From: Xanthomonas codiaei
GTDB taxonomy: Bacteria > Pseudomonadota > Gammaproteobacteria > Xanthomonadales > Xanthomonadaceae
Assembly: GCF_002939785.1 (NCBI RefSeq)
Contig: NZ_MDEC01000002.1
Coordinates: 206,081-270,080 of the forward strand
Direction: 5' to 3'
Length of the DNA: 64,000 bases
Part shown: piece after piece, positions 16,662 through 26,353 of the stretch
How the letters are laid out: each line of letters starts with the position of its first letter
Numbering within the stretch: the first letter of the stretch is position 1
Position numbers and translations under genes: made by a program
The notes under the pieces: generated by a model
Seen by the model: only the letters and a program-made list of their open reading frames with translations
The model's database searches: none
What the model was told of the DNA's origin: nothing

Positions 16662-17666
16662 TTACTGCACCACCGGCCAACCCTTGCTGTCGTAACCCAG
16701 GCGGTTGATGCCCAGCCGCGCATCGCCGCGGTCGTCGTAGTAGTGATAGACCAGGATGTCGCCATCGCCATCGCGGAACACCGATTGCCCGCCCGGCCCA
16801 TGCATGCTGCCCTGGCCGGCATGGATCACCGTACCGCCGCCATTGCGCATGTCCACCCCGGCACGATCCAGATACAGCCCGGTCACCGACCGCGCACGCC
16901 CCACGGCGATCCTGTAGGTGCTGCTGGCGCCCTTGCAGCACGCATCGAAGGACACGAACAGGTAGTACCACCCGTTGGCCTGCTGGATGAAAGGTGCCTC
17001 CACTGCGCCGGGCGAAGGCCGGCTCGCCAGGCTGTAACGAAACGTATTGCTGGCCAGCTGCTTGCCGGTGCCCGGATCGAGCTGGATCAGCTTGATGCCC
17101 GACCAGAACGAGCCGAACGCGAGCCACCATTTGCCGCTGCCATCCACCACCAGGTTGCCGTCGATGGCGTTGTAGTCGTCGCCGCTGCGTGAGGCGTAGA
17201 CAATGCCCTGGTCCTTCCACGAGCCCGGCTTGCCGGTGCTGCTGCTGGCCAGGCCAATGGCCGATGCATTGGAACCAAACGACGATGCGGCGTAATACAT
17301 CAGGTACTTGCTGCCGCGCAGCGAGACATCCGGCGCCCATACCTCGTTCTTCGGGTTATAGGTCTTCACCCAGCCCGGCATGCTGCCGAAGATCGCACCT
17401 GCATTACTGAATCTGGTGCGGTCGGTGCTGGTGAGCACGCCCACCGTGGAATAGATGTAATAGCGCCCATCGCCGAGCTTGAGCATCGAAGGGTCGTGCA
17501 CGATGGTGTCGCCGGTCACCACGCCCGGGCCGGTGGCCGCCCACGCCACCGTGCCATCCACACCAGACACCGCAACCGCCGCTGCGCACAGCAGTGCAAG
17601 CGCCCCCATACGCAACGCGCCTGCAGCGCGCACCGGCTCCCATCGATTGCCGCGACCTACGCGCAT
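16662..17666 (-). CDS. Secreted endo-1,5-alpha-L-arabinanase (GH43)
   Basis: 334 residues from the ATG at 17664-17666, preceded by AAGGAG. A long Arg-rich n-region and hydrophobic core form a signal peptide ending about AVAWAATG. Three GH43 catalytic residues are recognisable: the base Asp in IVHDPSM, the pKa-modulating Asp in NAIDGNLV, and the acid Glu in GAVEAPFI. The five-bladed propeller repeats are visible (EVWAPDVS, WWLAFGSFWSGI, YLFVSFDACCKG, GPGGQSVF). It should release arabino-oligosaccharides from pectic arabinan of plant walls. A single-copy operon. Confidence 0.92.
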   Translation of the reverse strand: MRVGRGNRWEPVRAAGALRMGALALLCAAAVAVSGVDGTVAWAATGPGVVTGDTIVHDPSMLKLGDGRYYIYSTVGVLTSTDRTRFSNAGAIFGSMPGWVKTYNPKNEVWAPDVSLRGSKYLMYYAASSFGSNASAIGLASSSTGKPGSWKDQGIVYASRSGDDYNAIDGNLVVDGSGKWWLAFGSFWSGIKLIQLDPGTGKQLASNTFRYSLASRPSPGAVEAPFIQQANGWYYLFVSFDACCKGASSTYRIAVGRARSVTGLYLDRAGVDMRNGGGTVIHAGQGSMHGPGGQSVFRDGDGDILVYHYYDDRGDARLGINRLGYDSKGWPVVQ

Positions 17667-18066
17667 CGTCTTTCTCCTTCGGTTCTCGAGATCCCCTGCC
17701 ACGGCAATCTAATCCGGCAACGTCTGCTTGAACCCGACGCCGTTCGCAGAAGCGTGCAGGGTGCGGTGCACCGGGATGCGCTGCCGACGTGCGGTATTCG
17801 CGAGTCGTGGCGCCGATGGCCACCGACATATCGCGAATCCTTGGATGGCAGCGCGGCGTTACGCAGTTGCAGGCGCCGAGTGGCGTAACGCCGGCGCGCA
17901 CGTTGCGCCGCTCAGCGTTCTGCAGCGGCGCATTGAATCGTGTTGCAACACACACGCAGTGCCACCGAATCGGCGTGAGATACCGCGCAGCAGTCCACCG
18001 GTCGTTGCTATGTCACCGCACAACACTCGCAAGCGTTTGCCTGCCGCCGCATCGCTGCACGTATCG
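17667..18066. other. Intergenic region between arabinanase and NHL-M23 gene
   Basis: 400 bp upstream of the arabinanase and downstream of the NHL-M23 gene (both minus strand). It presumably carries the arabinanase promoter. I see no gene, and no obvious hairpin. Confidence 0.4.
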
Positions 18067-20166
18067 CTACTCCACACGCAGGCGCAGGTCGCGGTGACCG
18101 ATCGCTTCATTGCCGCTGTAATCGCGTGCAACGATGCGCAGGACATAGTCGCCCGCCGGCAGCGCGCCAGCCTGCCATTGGCCGCTGCCGATGCGCCCAT
18201 CGCGCACGGTGTTGCTGACCATGTAGCGGAAGCGTGTCACCGCGCTGCCGTGCACGGTGATCCCGCTATCGGGCGCATAGGCGAGCAACACCGCAGCCGG
18301 ATCGGCCGGCATGCGATTGAAGACAATCGTCATGCGTGGTGCGTCCTCACCCGGCAATGCCACGCCCTGCGCATCCAGCACCTGGTAGCCCAGCGCGTAC
18401 AACCCCAGCCGGCGACGCGGCAGGTTGCGATCCACCTGGTCCCAGGCGTCGACCACGATCTGCACGCCTGCCGCGCGCGGCACCTGTACCACGCCCTGGA
18501 TCACCGGCAACGGCTGGCCACCGGCATCGAGCAAGCCGATGCGATCGATGCGTGGCGCGACGTGATCGGCATATCCGGTAAAGCCCAGCTGCACCGCATT
18601 GCGCTCGAAGCCATTGGCGCCGGCAGTCAGATGCACATGCGCCATGCCGTTGAGCGTGCCCAAGGCATCGCCGGCATGGAAGCGCGTGCCGCGCAGCACC
18701 CGCACGCGCTCGGGTTCGCCGTGCTCATCGCGCAACAGGTGGAAGCGTTGCGGATCCAGCACTGCGCCCTGTGCGGTGCGGCCCACGCGCATGTGGATGT
18801 AGCCCAGCGTGTCCAGCGCCATGCCCTCGCCCAGTTGCCCCAGCCCCCAGCTGGCATTCGGGCTGAGCACCTTGGCATCGGCAATGGCGACCACCCGCTG
18901 GCCGACATCGCCGGCGATATCCAGGCCCGCGTGCAGGTGATCGCGACTGAGCCCCTGGTAGTTGCCGCGCACTTCGCCCAGCGTGCCCACCACCTCGTGC
19001 CAGCCATCCTGCGGCTGCAGCGGCCAGCGGCCCTGCGTCTGCGGCAGCGGCTGGGTGGGCGCCGGCCCCACCACCGGCGATGGGTTGGCGATGGCCTCGC
19101 TGACCGGTACCAGACGATGTACGCGGGCACTGCCGGCATCGCCGACATACACCGCACCGCGTGCATCCACCGCCACCCCGGCCGGCCGCGACAGCCGCTG
19201 GTCGACGTCCTCGCTACCCAGCATGACGACATGCCCGGCCCGCGACACCTGCAGCACGCGGCCGCTGGCATCGGCGACGTACATCACCCCATCCAGTGTG
19301 ATCGCCAGGCTCATCGGCCGATGGATCAACCCACTGGCATCGGCGGGCCGACCGCCCAGCAGCGTGGCCACCGTGCCGTCCGGCGCGATACGACGGATCG
19401 CATCGTTACGCATGTCGGCCACCCACACGGTGCCATGCGCATCCACAGCCAGATCGGTCGGCGTATCGAAGCGCGCCTGCGCGCCGACACCGTCGGTCAT
19501 GCCCGGTCGCGTGCCGCCGGCCAGGGTGCGCACCTGGCCACCGGGTTCGATCACACGGATGCGATCGTTATAGGTGTCGGCCACGAAGACGCGCCCGTGC
19601 GCATCCACCGCCACGCCGATCGGCCCATTGAAGCGCGCCTGCGCTGCAGCACCGTCGCGATCGCCGGCAACGCCATCACCGGCCAGGGTGGTCACTGCGC
19701 CCTGCGGCGTAAGCTTGCGGATCGCATGGTTGCCGGTGTCGGCAATGTAGAGATTGCCGGCTGCATCGAGCGCGATTCCCGACGGCGTATGGAAGGCCGC
19801 CGCCGCACCGATGCCATCGGCAAACCCTTCGCGGCCGCCGGCCAGCGTGTGCACGGTGCCCTGTGCGTCCATGGTGCGGATACGGTTGTTGTCGCCGCCA
19901 TCGGCAATGTACAGCCTGCCCTGCGCATCGATCGCCAGACCGTAGGGTTCGTCAAACTGCGCATCGGCCGCGCGCCCATCCCCTGCGCCCCGCACCCCGT
20001 TGCCCGCCACCCACTGCAGCTGCGCCCTCCAGCCCAGCGGCGTGGCAGCAGGCTCCTGCTTTTCTGGCACCGTGCGTGGCCTGGACATCAACCACCATGC
20101 CAGCAGCAACGCCGTCGCGGTTGCTATCAGCAGGATGCCGATCCATCGGATGCGGGGATTCGCCAT
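18067..20166 (-). CDS. Membrane-anchored NHL beta-propeller fused to M23-like peptidase domain
   Basis: 699 residues from ATG 20164-20166 (MANPRIRW). One N-terminal membrane helix (about 8-27) anchors a periplasmic protein. About six NHL repeats (roughly 45-385) recur as GLAIDAQGRLYIADGGDNNR, then GIALDAAGNLYIADTGNH and similar. A Pro-rich linker leads to an M23/lysostaphin-like domain with HLHAGLDIAGDVGQ and a downstream HVHL, the two parts of the HxxxD...HxH zinc site. A beta-rich C-terminus follows. It may cleave or sense cell-wall peptides. An extension of 47 residues upstream is possible but looks non-coding. Confidence 0.82.
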   Translation of the reverse strand: MANPRIRWIGILLIATATALLLAWWLMSRPRTVPEKQEPAATPLGWRAQLQWVAGNGVRGAGDGRAADAQFDEPYGLAIDAQGRLYIADGGDNNRIRTMDAQGTVHTLAGGREGFADGIGAAAAFHTPSGIALDAAGNLYIADTGNHAIRKLTPQGAVTTLAGDGVAGDRDGAAAQARFNGPIGVAVDAHGRVFVADTYNDRIRVIEPGGQVRTLAGGTRPGMTDGVGAQARFDTPTDLAVDAHGTVWVADMRNDAIRRIAPDGTVATLLGGRPADASGLIHRPMSLAITLDGVMYVADASGRVLQVSRAGHVVMLGSEDVDQRLSRPAGVAVDARGAVYVGDAGSARVHRLVPVSEAIANPSPVVGPAPTQPLPQTQGRWPLQPQDGWHEVVGTLGEVRGNYQGLSRDHLHAGLDIAGDVGQRVVAIADAKVLSPNASWGLGQLGEGMALDTLGYIHMRVGRTAQGAVLDPQRFHLLRDEHGEPERVRVLRGTRFHAGDALGTLNGMAHVHLTAGANGFERNAVQLGFTGYADHVAPRIDRIGLLDAGGQPLPVIQGVVQVPRAAGVQIVVDAWDQVDRNLPRRRLGLYALGYQVLDAQGVALPGEDAPRMTIVFNRMPADPAAVLLAYAPDSGITVHGSAVTRFRYMVSNTVRDGRIGSGQWQAGALPAGDYVLRIVARDYSGNEAIGHRDLRLRVE

Positions 20167-20330
20167 GCGGTGCGCAGTAGGTTGAGAGAGCGGCACTGTA
20201 AGCGGGTTTGCCCTGCTGCGGGGGAGCAGGCAAGCCCCAGGGCCGCCGCACGCGGCGCATGCAGGCATGCATCGCCCGCTGCGCAGGCCTGCGCGTATCA
20301 TGCGCACTCTTTCACTCCAGGACGGAACGC

Positions 20331-21026
20331 ATGGCCGTACGCACGCTCAACGAGTTTCTCGCCCACTCCAAGGAAAACGACGTCAGCCCCGATCCCTTCG
20401 AGCTGGAAAACCCGCATCTGCTGGAAGTCCGCCTGGACGGCATGGTGTGGTCCAAGGCCGGCGCCATGGTCGCGCGCACCGGCAACGTCAAGTTCACCCG
20501 CGAAGGCCTGCTCGAGCAGGGCCTGGGCAATCTGCTGAAGAAGGCGGTCAGCGGCGAAGGCATGCAGCTGATGAAGGCCGAAGGCCAGGGCCGCGTGTAT
20601 CTGGCCGATGTCGGCAAGCTGGTCACGCTGCTGCGCTTGAATGGCGAGTCGATCTTCGTCAACGGCAACGATGTGCTGGCGTTCGAATCCGGCATCGAGC
20701 ACAAGATCACGATGATGCGCAAGGTGGCCGGCATGCTCTCCGGTGGCCTGTTCAACGTGCGCCTGAGCGGCCACGGCATCGTGGCGATCACCTCGCACTA
20801 CGAGCCGTTGACCCTGCCGGTCACCGCCGCCAGCGGCCCGGTGTTCACCGACCCCAATGCCACCGTGGCCTGGTCGGGCACGCTGACCCCGGAGCTGGTC
20901 ACCGATGTGTCGCTCGGCACGCTGTTCGGCCGCGGCTCGGGCGAGAGCCTGCAGATGCGCTTTGCCGGCGAAGGCTGGGTGGTGGTGCAGCCGTACGAAG
21001 AAGCCAGTTTCCAGGCCAAGGGCTGA
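20331..21026 (+). CDS. AIM24-family protein
   Basis: 231 residues from ATG 20331. The sequence follows the AIM24/TerD-like beta-sandwich family: VRLDGMVWSKAGAMVARTGNV, a GQGRVYLA strand, FVNGNDVLAFE, and a C-terminal GEGWVVVQPYEE. No signal peptide or helix is seen. Function is unknown in bacteria; the mitochondrial namesake affects inner-membrane organisation. It is divergent from the NHL-M23 gene. Confidence 0.85.
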   Translation: MAVRTLNEFLAHSKENDVSPDPFELENPHLLEVRLDGMVWSKAGAMVARTGNVKFTREGLLEQGLGNLLKKAVSGEGMQLMKAEGQGRVYLADVGKLVTLLRLNGESIFVNGNDVLAFESGIEHKITMMRKVAGMLSGGLFNVRLSGHGIVAITSHYEPLTLPVTAASGPVFTDPNATVAWSGTLTPELVTDVSLGTLFGRGSGESLQMRFAGEGWVVVQPYEEASFQAKG

Positions 21027-21034
21027 TCGTGCAT

Positions 21035-21061
21035 GCCCGGCTGCGCGTTGCGTGGCCGGGC
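21035..21061 (+). terminator. Hairpin after the AIM24 gene
   Basis: GCCCGGC (21035-21041) pairs with GCCGGGC (21055-21061), 8 nt after the stop. No T-tract. The remainder of the gap to 21405 shows no gene. Confidence 0.55.
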
Positions 21062-21405
21062 AACGTGCCGGCACTGAGCTCATGCGCAACGCAGCGCATA
21101 TCGCGCTGATCCCGGGACTGCGCTGGCGTTCGCCGACGCTGTACTGGCCGTGCGCGTGGCCTCGGGACATCAGCCATGGACGTGCAGCTGCGACGGTGCA
21201 GATCACTGGCATGACATCGTGCGAGAGGATCGGAGAAGGCAGTTCGCAGCCACCAGACACACCACATCCTGCACACGCACGGATCGCGCCGCGCAGATCG
21301 TCAAGCGCGTGTACGGGTTTCTCTTTTCGGACCTGAAGATCTAGCGTGCCGGTCCAGTCGAATCGGCCTGGATACGCTGCAGGATCGCAAACGCAGCGAC
21401 CGGTC

Positions 21406-22329
21406 TCACACCCACCCACGCTTGCGAAACCACGCCAGCGGAATCACCACGCTCAGCGCGATCACCCCCAGCGCCCAGAAGTAGGCGTCGTGCCACTTGA
21501 GCTCGGGCATGTAAGCGAAGTTCATGCCCCAGATGCCGACCAGCACGGTGGGCGGAATGCCCACCACCGAGGCCACCGCCATCACCTTCATCACGTTGTT
21601 CTGGTCCATGTTGATCATGCCCAGCACGCTATCGAGCAGGAACTCGATGCGGTCGTCCATGTGCTGATGGAATTCGCTCAGGGTGGTCAGGTCCTTGTGC
21701 AGCAGACCGATGCGCTTGGCCGCATCGGCGCCGAACCAATCCGGCGTAGCGCTGTCCAGATAGGTCACCAGCCGCAGCATGCCCTGCCCCGCATTGTGCA
21801 GCCCGCCCAGCTGCCGGCCCATGCCACCGACCTGGTGCAGCATGCGCTCCAGATCACGGGTCTTGTGCGGGTTGTCGAATACCTGCCGGGTGGTGTCGGT
21901 GACCGCCGCTTCCAGGGCTTCCAGCCGGTCTGCCAGGCGACCGACCAGCTGGTCGAACATGCGCAGCAACAGATCGTCGGAACTGTGGCAGGGCTCGTGC
22001 TCCAGCCGCGCGGCCACCGCCTCCAGCGAGCCGATGCGCTGCTCGCGCAGGGTCACCAGCATGGTCGGCGACAGCGCAAAGCCCAGCGGCGCGGTGGGGC
22101 CATCGTCGTCCTGGAAACGCGGCACGTTGAGGAACAGCACCTCGCCCTGGCGGCGCACCCGGCTGGAGAATTCGATCTCGCCGATCGCCGCACGGTCCGG
22201 CAGCGCGAAGCCCACCCGTTCGGCCGCCTCGGCCAGCTCCTGCGGAGCGGCCTGACACAGGTCCACCCAGCACCCTTGCGCGTGGTGGGTTCCGGCAATC
22301 GGGTGGATGGTGATCATGCGGCAGGCCAT
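21406..22329 (-). CDS. CorA-family divalent cation transporter
   Basis: 307 residues; the start at 22329 (MACRM) could instead be the ATG at 22317. A large soluble N-terminal domain is followed by a long helix and two C-terminal membrane helices (about 245-265 and 280-300). The pore signature GMN is present in GIWGMNFAYMPELKW. It should move magnesium, or cobalt, nickel or zinc, as a homopentamer. Only one copy is in the window and no regulatory leader is recognisable. Confidence 0.88.
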   Translation of the reverse strand: MACRMITIHPIAGTHHAQGCWVDLCQAAPQELAEAAERVGFALPDRAAIGEIEFSSRVRRQGEVLFLNVPRFQDDDGPTAPLGFALSPTMLVTLREQRIGSLEAVAARLEHEPCHSSDDLLLRMFDQLVGRLADRLEALEAAVTDTTRQVFDNPHKTRDLERMLHQVGGMGRQLGGLHNAGQGMLRLVTYLDSATPDWFGADAAKRIGLLHKDLTTLSEFHQHMDDRIEFLLDSVLGMINMDQNNVMKVMAVASVVGIPPTVLVGIWGMNFAYMPELKWHDAYFWALGVIALSVVIPLAWFRKRGWV

Positions 22330-22440
22330 GGCGATAGATGGCCGCGAGCATCGTACCCGGCCTGAGCCGCGTCAACGCTGCGCGCAAACGCGCTCAGCTG
22401 GCAGTGGCCTTTATCGCGGTGTTGTGCAGCCAAGAACACA

Positions 22441-22464
22441 AAGGCCCCGCACTGCGGAGCCCTT
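22441..22464 (-). terminator. Hairpin terminator of the CycA-like permease
   Basis: On the minus strand the stem AAGGGCTCCGC / GCGGGGCCTT closes on an AGT loop, starting 24 nt after the permease stop, and is followed by TGTGTT. Confidence 0.65.
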
Positions 22465-22488
22465 GCAATACAGCCAACGCTGCGGCGC

Positions 22489-23865
22489 TTACCCTGTGCG
22501 CGTCTGGGCACGCTTCACGGCATAGCCGATCGCCAGGATCAGGAACCACACCGGGCTGGCCAGCAGGGCCTGGCGCGTATCGGCCTGCAGGGTCAGCAAC
22601 ACGATCACGAAGGCGAAGAACGCCAGGCACACGCAACACATCACCACCCCGCCAGGCATCTTGAACTGCGATGCCGCATGCTGCTCCGGGCGCTTGCGGC
22701 GATAGGCGATGTAGGCGCACAGGATCAGCGACCACACGAACATGAAGAGCACCGCCGACAAGGTGGTGACCAGCGTGAACGCGGTGACCAGATTGGGGAT
22801 CAGATACACCAGCATCGCGCCCAGCAACAGGCACATGCAGGAGAACAACAGGCCACGTGCCGGCACCGCCGCGCGCGAGAGCCTGGCAAATCCCTTGGGC
22901 GCATGCTGCTCCTCGGCCAGGCCGTAGAGCATGCGGCTGGTGGAAAAGATGCCGCTGTTGGCCGAAGACGTCGCCGAGGTCAGCACCACGAAATTGATCA
23001 GGCTGGCCGCGGCCGGCACCCCGGCCAGCACGAACAGCTCCACGAACGGGCTCTTGTCGGCCACCACCTGCCGCCACGGCGTCACCGCCATGATGGCGAT
23101 CAGCGCCAGCACGTAGAAGATCAGGATCCGCACCGGAATCGAGTTGATCGCCTTGGGCAGATTGCGGCGCGGGTCGGCGGTTTCTGCTGCAGTGGTGCCC
23201 ACCAGCTCGATGCCGACGAACGCGAACACCGCGATCTGGAAGCCGGCGAAGAATCCGCCAACGCCCATAGGGAACATGCCGCCGTCGTTCCACAGGTTCG
23301 CCAGCGAGGCCACATTGCCCGACGGCGAACGGAAGCCCCACGCCACCAGCCCCGCACCGGTGATGATCAGCGCGCAGATGGCGATGATCTTGATCAGCGC
23401 AAACCAGAACTCCATCTCGCCGAACAGTTTCACCGTCACCAGATTCAATGCCAGCAGCAACAGCACACAGGCAATCGCCGGAATCCACGGCGCCAGGCCG
23501 GGAACCCAGAACTGCGCGTAGGCGGCAATGGCAATCACGTCGGCGATGGCGGTGATGATCCAGCAGAACCAGTACGTCCAGCCGCAGAAGAATCCGGCCC
23601 AGGGGCCGAGCAGATCGGTGGAGAAGTCGATGAACGACTTGTAGTCCAGGTTGGACAGCAACAGCTCGCCCATCGCACGCATCACGAAGAACAGCATCGC
23701 GCCGATGATCAGGTAGACGAACAGGATCGACGGCCCGGCCAGACTGATCGTCTTGCCCGAGCCCATGAACAGGCCGGTGCCGATCGCCCCACCGATCGCG
23801 ATCAACTGCAGGTGGCGATTGGAAAGGCTACGTTGCAGATGATCGGGCGCGGACGGATCGGACAT
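22489..23865 (-). CDS. cycA: D-serine/D-alanine/glycine:proton symporter
   Basis: 458 residues from ATG 23863-23865 (MSDPSAP). Twelve hydrophobic segments of the APC-superfamily amino-acid transporter fold. The first helix motif QLIAIGGAIGTGLFMGSGKT is intact, as are FCGWTYWFCW, AGFQIAVFAFVGIELVGTTA and SANSGIFSTSRML. Similarity to Escherichia coli CycA runs along the whole length, which makes D-serine, D-alanine and glycine uptake the best prediction. Monocistronic. The longer in-frame extension to 24144 is Arg/Pro-rich and unlikely. Confidence 0.88.
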   Translation of the reverse strand: MSDPSAPDHLQRSLSNRHLQLIAIGGAIGTGLFMGSGKTISLAGPSILFVYLIIGAMLFFVMRAMGELLLSNLDYKSFIDFSTDLLGPWAGFFCGWTYWFCWIITAIADVIAIAAYAQFWVPGLAPWIPAIACVLLLLALNLVTVKLFGEMEFWFALIKIIAICALIITGAGLVAWGFRSPSGNVASLANLWNDGGMFPMGVGGFFAGFQIAVFAFVGIELVGTTAAETADPRRNLPKAINSIPVRILIFYVLALIAIMAVTPWRQVVADKSPFVELFVLAGVPAAASLINFVVLTSATSSANSGIFSTSRMLYGLAEEQHAPKGFARLSRAAVPARGLLFSCMCLLLGAMLVYLIPNLVTAFTLVTTLSAVLFMFVWSLILCAYIAYRRKRPEQHAASQFKMPGGVVMCCVCLAFFAFVIVLLTLQADTRQALLASPVWFLILAIGYAVKRAQTRTG

Positions 23866-24383
23866 GGGCACGGCACCGGCAAGTGAACAAGCCGTCAAAA
23901 ATACGAGATCGCGCCGGCCGGCACCAGGGGGTTGCAAGAGCCGGCGGCGCGGGGCGGCATGCGTCGTACGACGCCGACATGGTGCGTATGGTGGAGGTGT
24001 GCGCGGCGAAGCGCTGTCCGCCCGTGCGCGGGCCAGACGCGTTTGGCAACTCGCTCGCCGACGCAGCTCCCGGTCCGGCGCCAGACGACCAAGACCGCTG
24101 CCCCCATGACGCCGGGTCATCCATTGCGCGCAGTGGCCGGGCATTCCAGGCCCGGTGTGCGCTCCACGGCAACCCCATGGCGCGCAGCCGACAGCAGCGC
24201 GCGCAGCACGCCGTGCTCGATTGCATCATGGCGGCGCGGCATCTCGCACGAACAGCGACTCCCATTCCAGTGCCCACGCCTGCCCGTGGTCGCATGCATG
24301 CTCCCGCCCGCTTCCTTGACTGGGCGCACGGATCGCGGTCGACATAGCTGGTTTCCTGCGCAGCCGTCACTCAGGAGACTTAC
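23866..24383. other. Divergent promoter region
   Basis: 518 bp between the CycA-like permease and the GH5-like/expansin gene. No gene, repeat or RNA was identified. It should hold both promoters. Confidence 0.4.
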
Positions 24384-26156
24384 ATGCATCTGCGCTCCCA
24401 TGTCTTTCTCGCGCTAGCGCTGCTGGCCCCCGTCACCGCCTCGGCCGTCCAGGTCGACACGCACGGGCAACTGATGGACACGCAGGGTCGGCCGCTGCAG
24501 ATCCGCGGGACAACCTGGCCGGGATTTGATCGCGCTGGACTGGCCGCAACCGGCTTGCGCGACAACACCCTGGCGCATCTGCTGGACCAGCTGCAGGCGG
24601 CCCACATCAATGCCGTGCGGCTGCCGATCTGCGCAGCGGTGCTGCAGAGCAGGCCCATCACCGCCTCGGAGGTCGCCGGTGACCCCGCACTGGCCGGCTT
24701 GAATGCGCTGCAGCTGCTCGACGCGGTGGTGCGTGCAGCCAGCGAACGTGGGCTACAGGTCATGTTCGCATTCGCCGATGGTCGCTGCGATGACGGTGCG
24801 CCGCAGCTCGGCACGCAAGCTCAGGCCTGGATGCAGGGCCTGGCCACGCTCGCGCGCCGCTACGGCGCAAACCCTGCGGTGATCGGCATCGATCTGGGGA
24901 GCAGCGGGTATCGCAATGCCAGCTGGGCAGGAAATGACGTCCATGCCGACTGGAACCGGGTGGCATCGCGCGCCGCTGCGGCGGTGCTCGCGCTGGCGCC
25001 GCGCTGGGTGGTGGGTGTCGAAGGTGTCGGCAGCACTGCGCTGTGCAGCGACACCGCACGCAAGGCCGCGGGCAGCAATCTGCAGCCGCTGGCGTGCGTG
25101 CCGTTGCGCGTTCCGGCGCGGCAGCTGGTCCTGATGCCCAAACTGGCCGGGCCGGATCGCGACGCGGCACCGGCGTTTGCAGCACCGGACTTTGCACAGG
25201 CGCTGCCAGCCACCTGGCAGCGCGATTTCGGCAGGTTTGCGGCCGATCACGCGGTGGTGCCGGTCAGTCTCGGCGGCGGCCTGGGCGATGGCGATCCACG
25301 CGACCCGGCATGGCAGGCCGCGTTGAGCGGCTATCTGGCCAACAGCGGACTGCGCAGCGCGTTCCTGGGCAGCTGGGAAGTGGGCAATGCCAACAACGGC
25401 GGGCTACTTGCGCCAGATGGCAGCCCGCGGACAGACAAACTGCAGCTGCTGCACCGGGCGTGGGGAACGGCGCCTGCGGCGGGCGTCGCCGCATCGGCGA
25501 ACACAGCCGCTGGCAAGAATGCGAGCAAGGCGACCGCCTGGAACAGCACCTTCACCGGCACGGCGACGTACACCGGTTCCGGCTACTCGGGCGGTGCGCT
25601 GTTGCTGGACCCGATCCCCAGTACCGCCTTCATCACCGCGCTCAACCCGACGCAACTGAACTTCGGCGGCGTAAAGGCGGCAATGGCTGGCGCCTACCTC
25701 GAAGTGACCGGCCCCAAGGGCAAGACCACGGTCTACGTGACCGACCTGTATCCGGAAGGAGCTTCCGGCGGGCTGGACCTGTCGCACAACGCATTCGCCG
25801 CGATCGGTGACATGGTGGATGGGCGCATCCCGATCAGCTGGAAGCTGGTGCGCGCACCGATCACCGGCAACGTGCAATACCGCATCAAGGAAGGCAGCTC
25901 GCGCTGGTGGGCCGCGATCCAGGTGCGCAACCACGCCTATCCGGTGGTCAAGTTCGAAGTCAAGCAGGGCAACACGTGGAAGAACCTGCAGAAGATGGAC
26001 TACAACCACTTCCTGGGCGAGCAGTTGGGCAACCAGCCACTGTCCATTCGCATCACCGATATTCGTGGCAAGACCCTGCTCGACACGATTCCGGCGCTCT
26101 ACGAAGACGGCAGCCATCCGGCCTATTTCCAACCGGGAAACGTGCAATTCCCCTGA
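24384..26156 (+). CDS. Secreted fusion of catalytically dead GH5-like domain and bacterial expansin
   Basis: 590 residues; ATG preceded by CAGGAGACTTAC. Signal peptide 1-21. Residues 22-365 align with the GH5 cellulase at the left edge (shared SNLQPLAC, GDGDPRD, then NNGGLLAPDG), but the acid/base Asn-Glu-Pro position reads SSG (Ser174 for Glu) and the nucleophile position reads VSLGG (Ser295 for Glu). After an Ala/Ser linker, residues 388-590 are a two-domain expansin very like Bacillus EXLX1: TATYTGSGYSGGALLLDPIP, the key Asp in GGLDLS (465), and the cellulose-binding aromatics Trp508, Trp509 and Tyr540. I infer a wall-loosening protein whose GH5-like part acts only as a binding or spacing module. 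Confidence 0.9.
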   Translation: MHLRSHVFLALALLAPVTASAVQVDTHGQLMDTQGRPLQIRGTTWPGFDRAGLAATGLRDNTLAHLLDQLQAAHINAVRLPICAAVLQSRPITASEVAGDPALAGLNALQLLDAVVRAASERGLQVMFAFADGRCDDGAPQLGTQAQAWMQGLATLARRYGANPAVIGIDLGSSGYRNASWAGNDVHADWNRVASRAAAAVLALAPRWVVGVEGVGSTALCSDTARKAAGSNLQPLACVPLRVPARQLVLMPKLAGPDRDAAPAFAAPDFAQALPATWQRDFGRFAADHAVVPVSLGGGLGDGDPRDPAWQAALSGYLANSGLRSAFLGSWEVGNANNGGLLAPDGSPRTDKLQLLHRAWGTAPAAGVAASANTAAGKNASKATAWNSTFTGTATYTGSGYSGGALLLDPIPSTAFITALNPTQLNFGGVKAAMAGAYLEVTGPKGKTTVYVTDLYPEGASGGLDLSHNAFAAIGDMVDGRIPISWKLVRAPITGNVQYRIKEGSSRWWAAIQVRNHAYPVVKFEVKQGNTWKNLQKMDYNHFLGEQLGNQPLSIRITDIRGKTLLDTIPALYEDGSHPAYFQPGNVQFP

Positions 26157-26164
26157 GCCATCCC

Positions 26165-26190
26165 GCCGGGCGGCCTGCGTGCCGCCTGGC
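26165..26190 (+). terminator. Hairpin after the expansin fusion gene
   Basis: GCCGGGCGGC (26165-26174) pairs with GCCGCCTGGC (26181-26190) with one G-T pair, 8 nt past the stop codon. Confidence 0.6.
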
Positions 26191-26353
26191 GCCCGGTGCG
26201 GCATTCCATTGCTACGCCGCGCGTTACGTGGATCGCTGATTCGGCATGGGGCTTTTTGTGCAGCAGGCCTGGAGAAAGCGCGCAGAAAGGTCGACGCCAG
26301 CGTCTAACCACCGGCTGTCACGCGTGGCATCGGATACATGCGGCGGCGACCGA

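Noticed and set aside
17728..20538. Plus-strand frame of 936 codons opposite the NHL-M23 gene
   Set aside because: Shadow rich in Ala, His and Arg; it even runs into the AIM24 gene in another frame.
23940..24080. Possible third copy of the MITE
   Set aside because: Only scattered resemblance (GGCGAGCGAG, CCAAACGCG); terminal repeats and internal blocks do not align.
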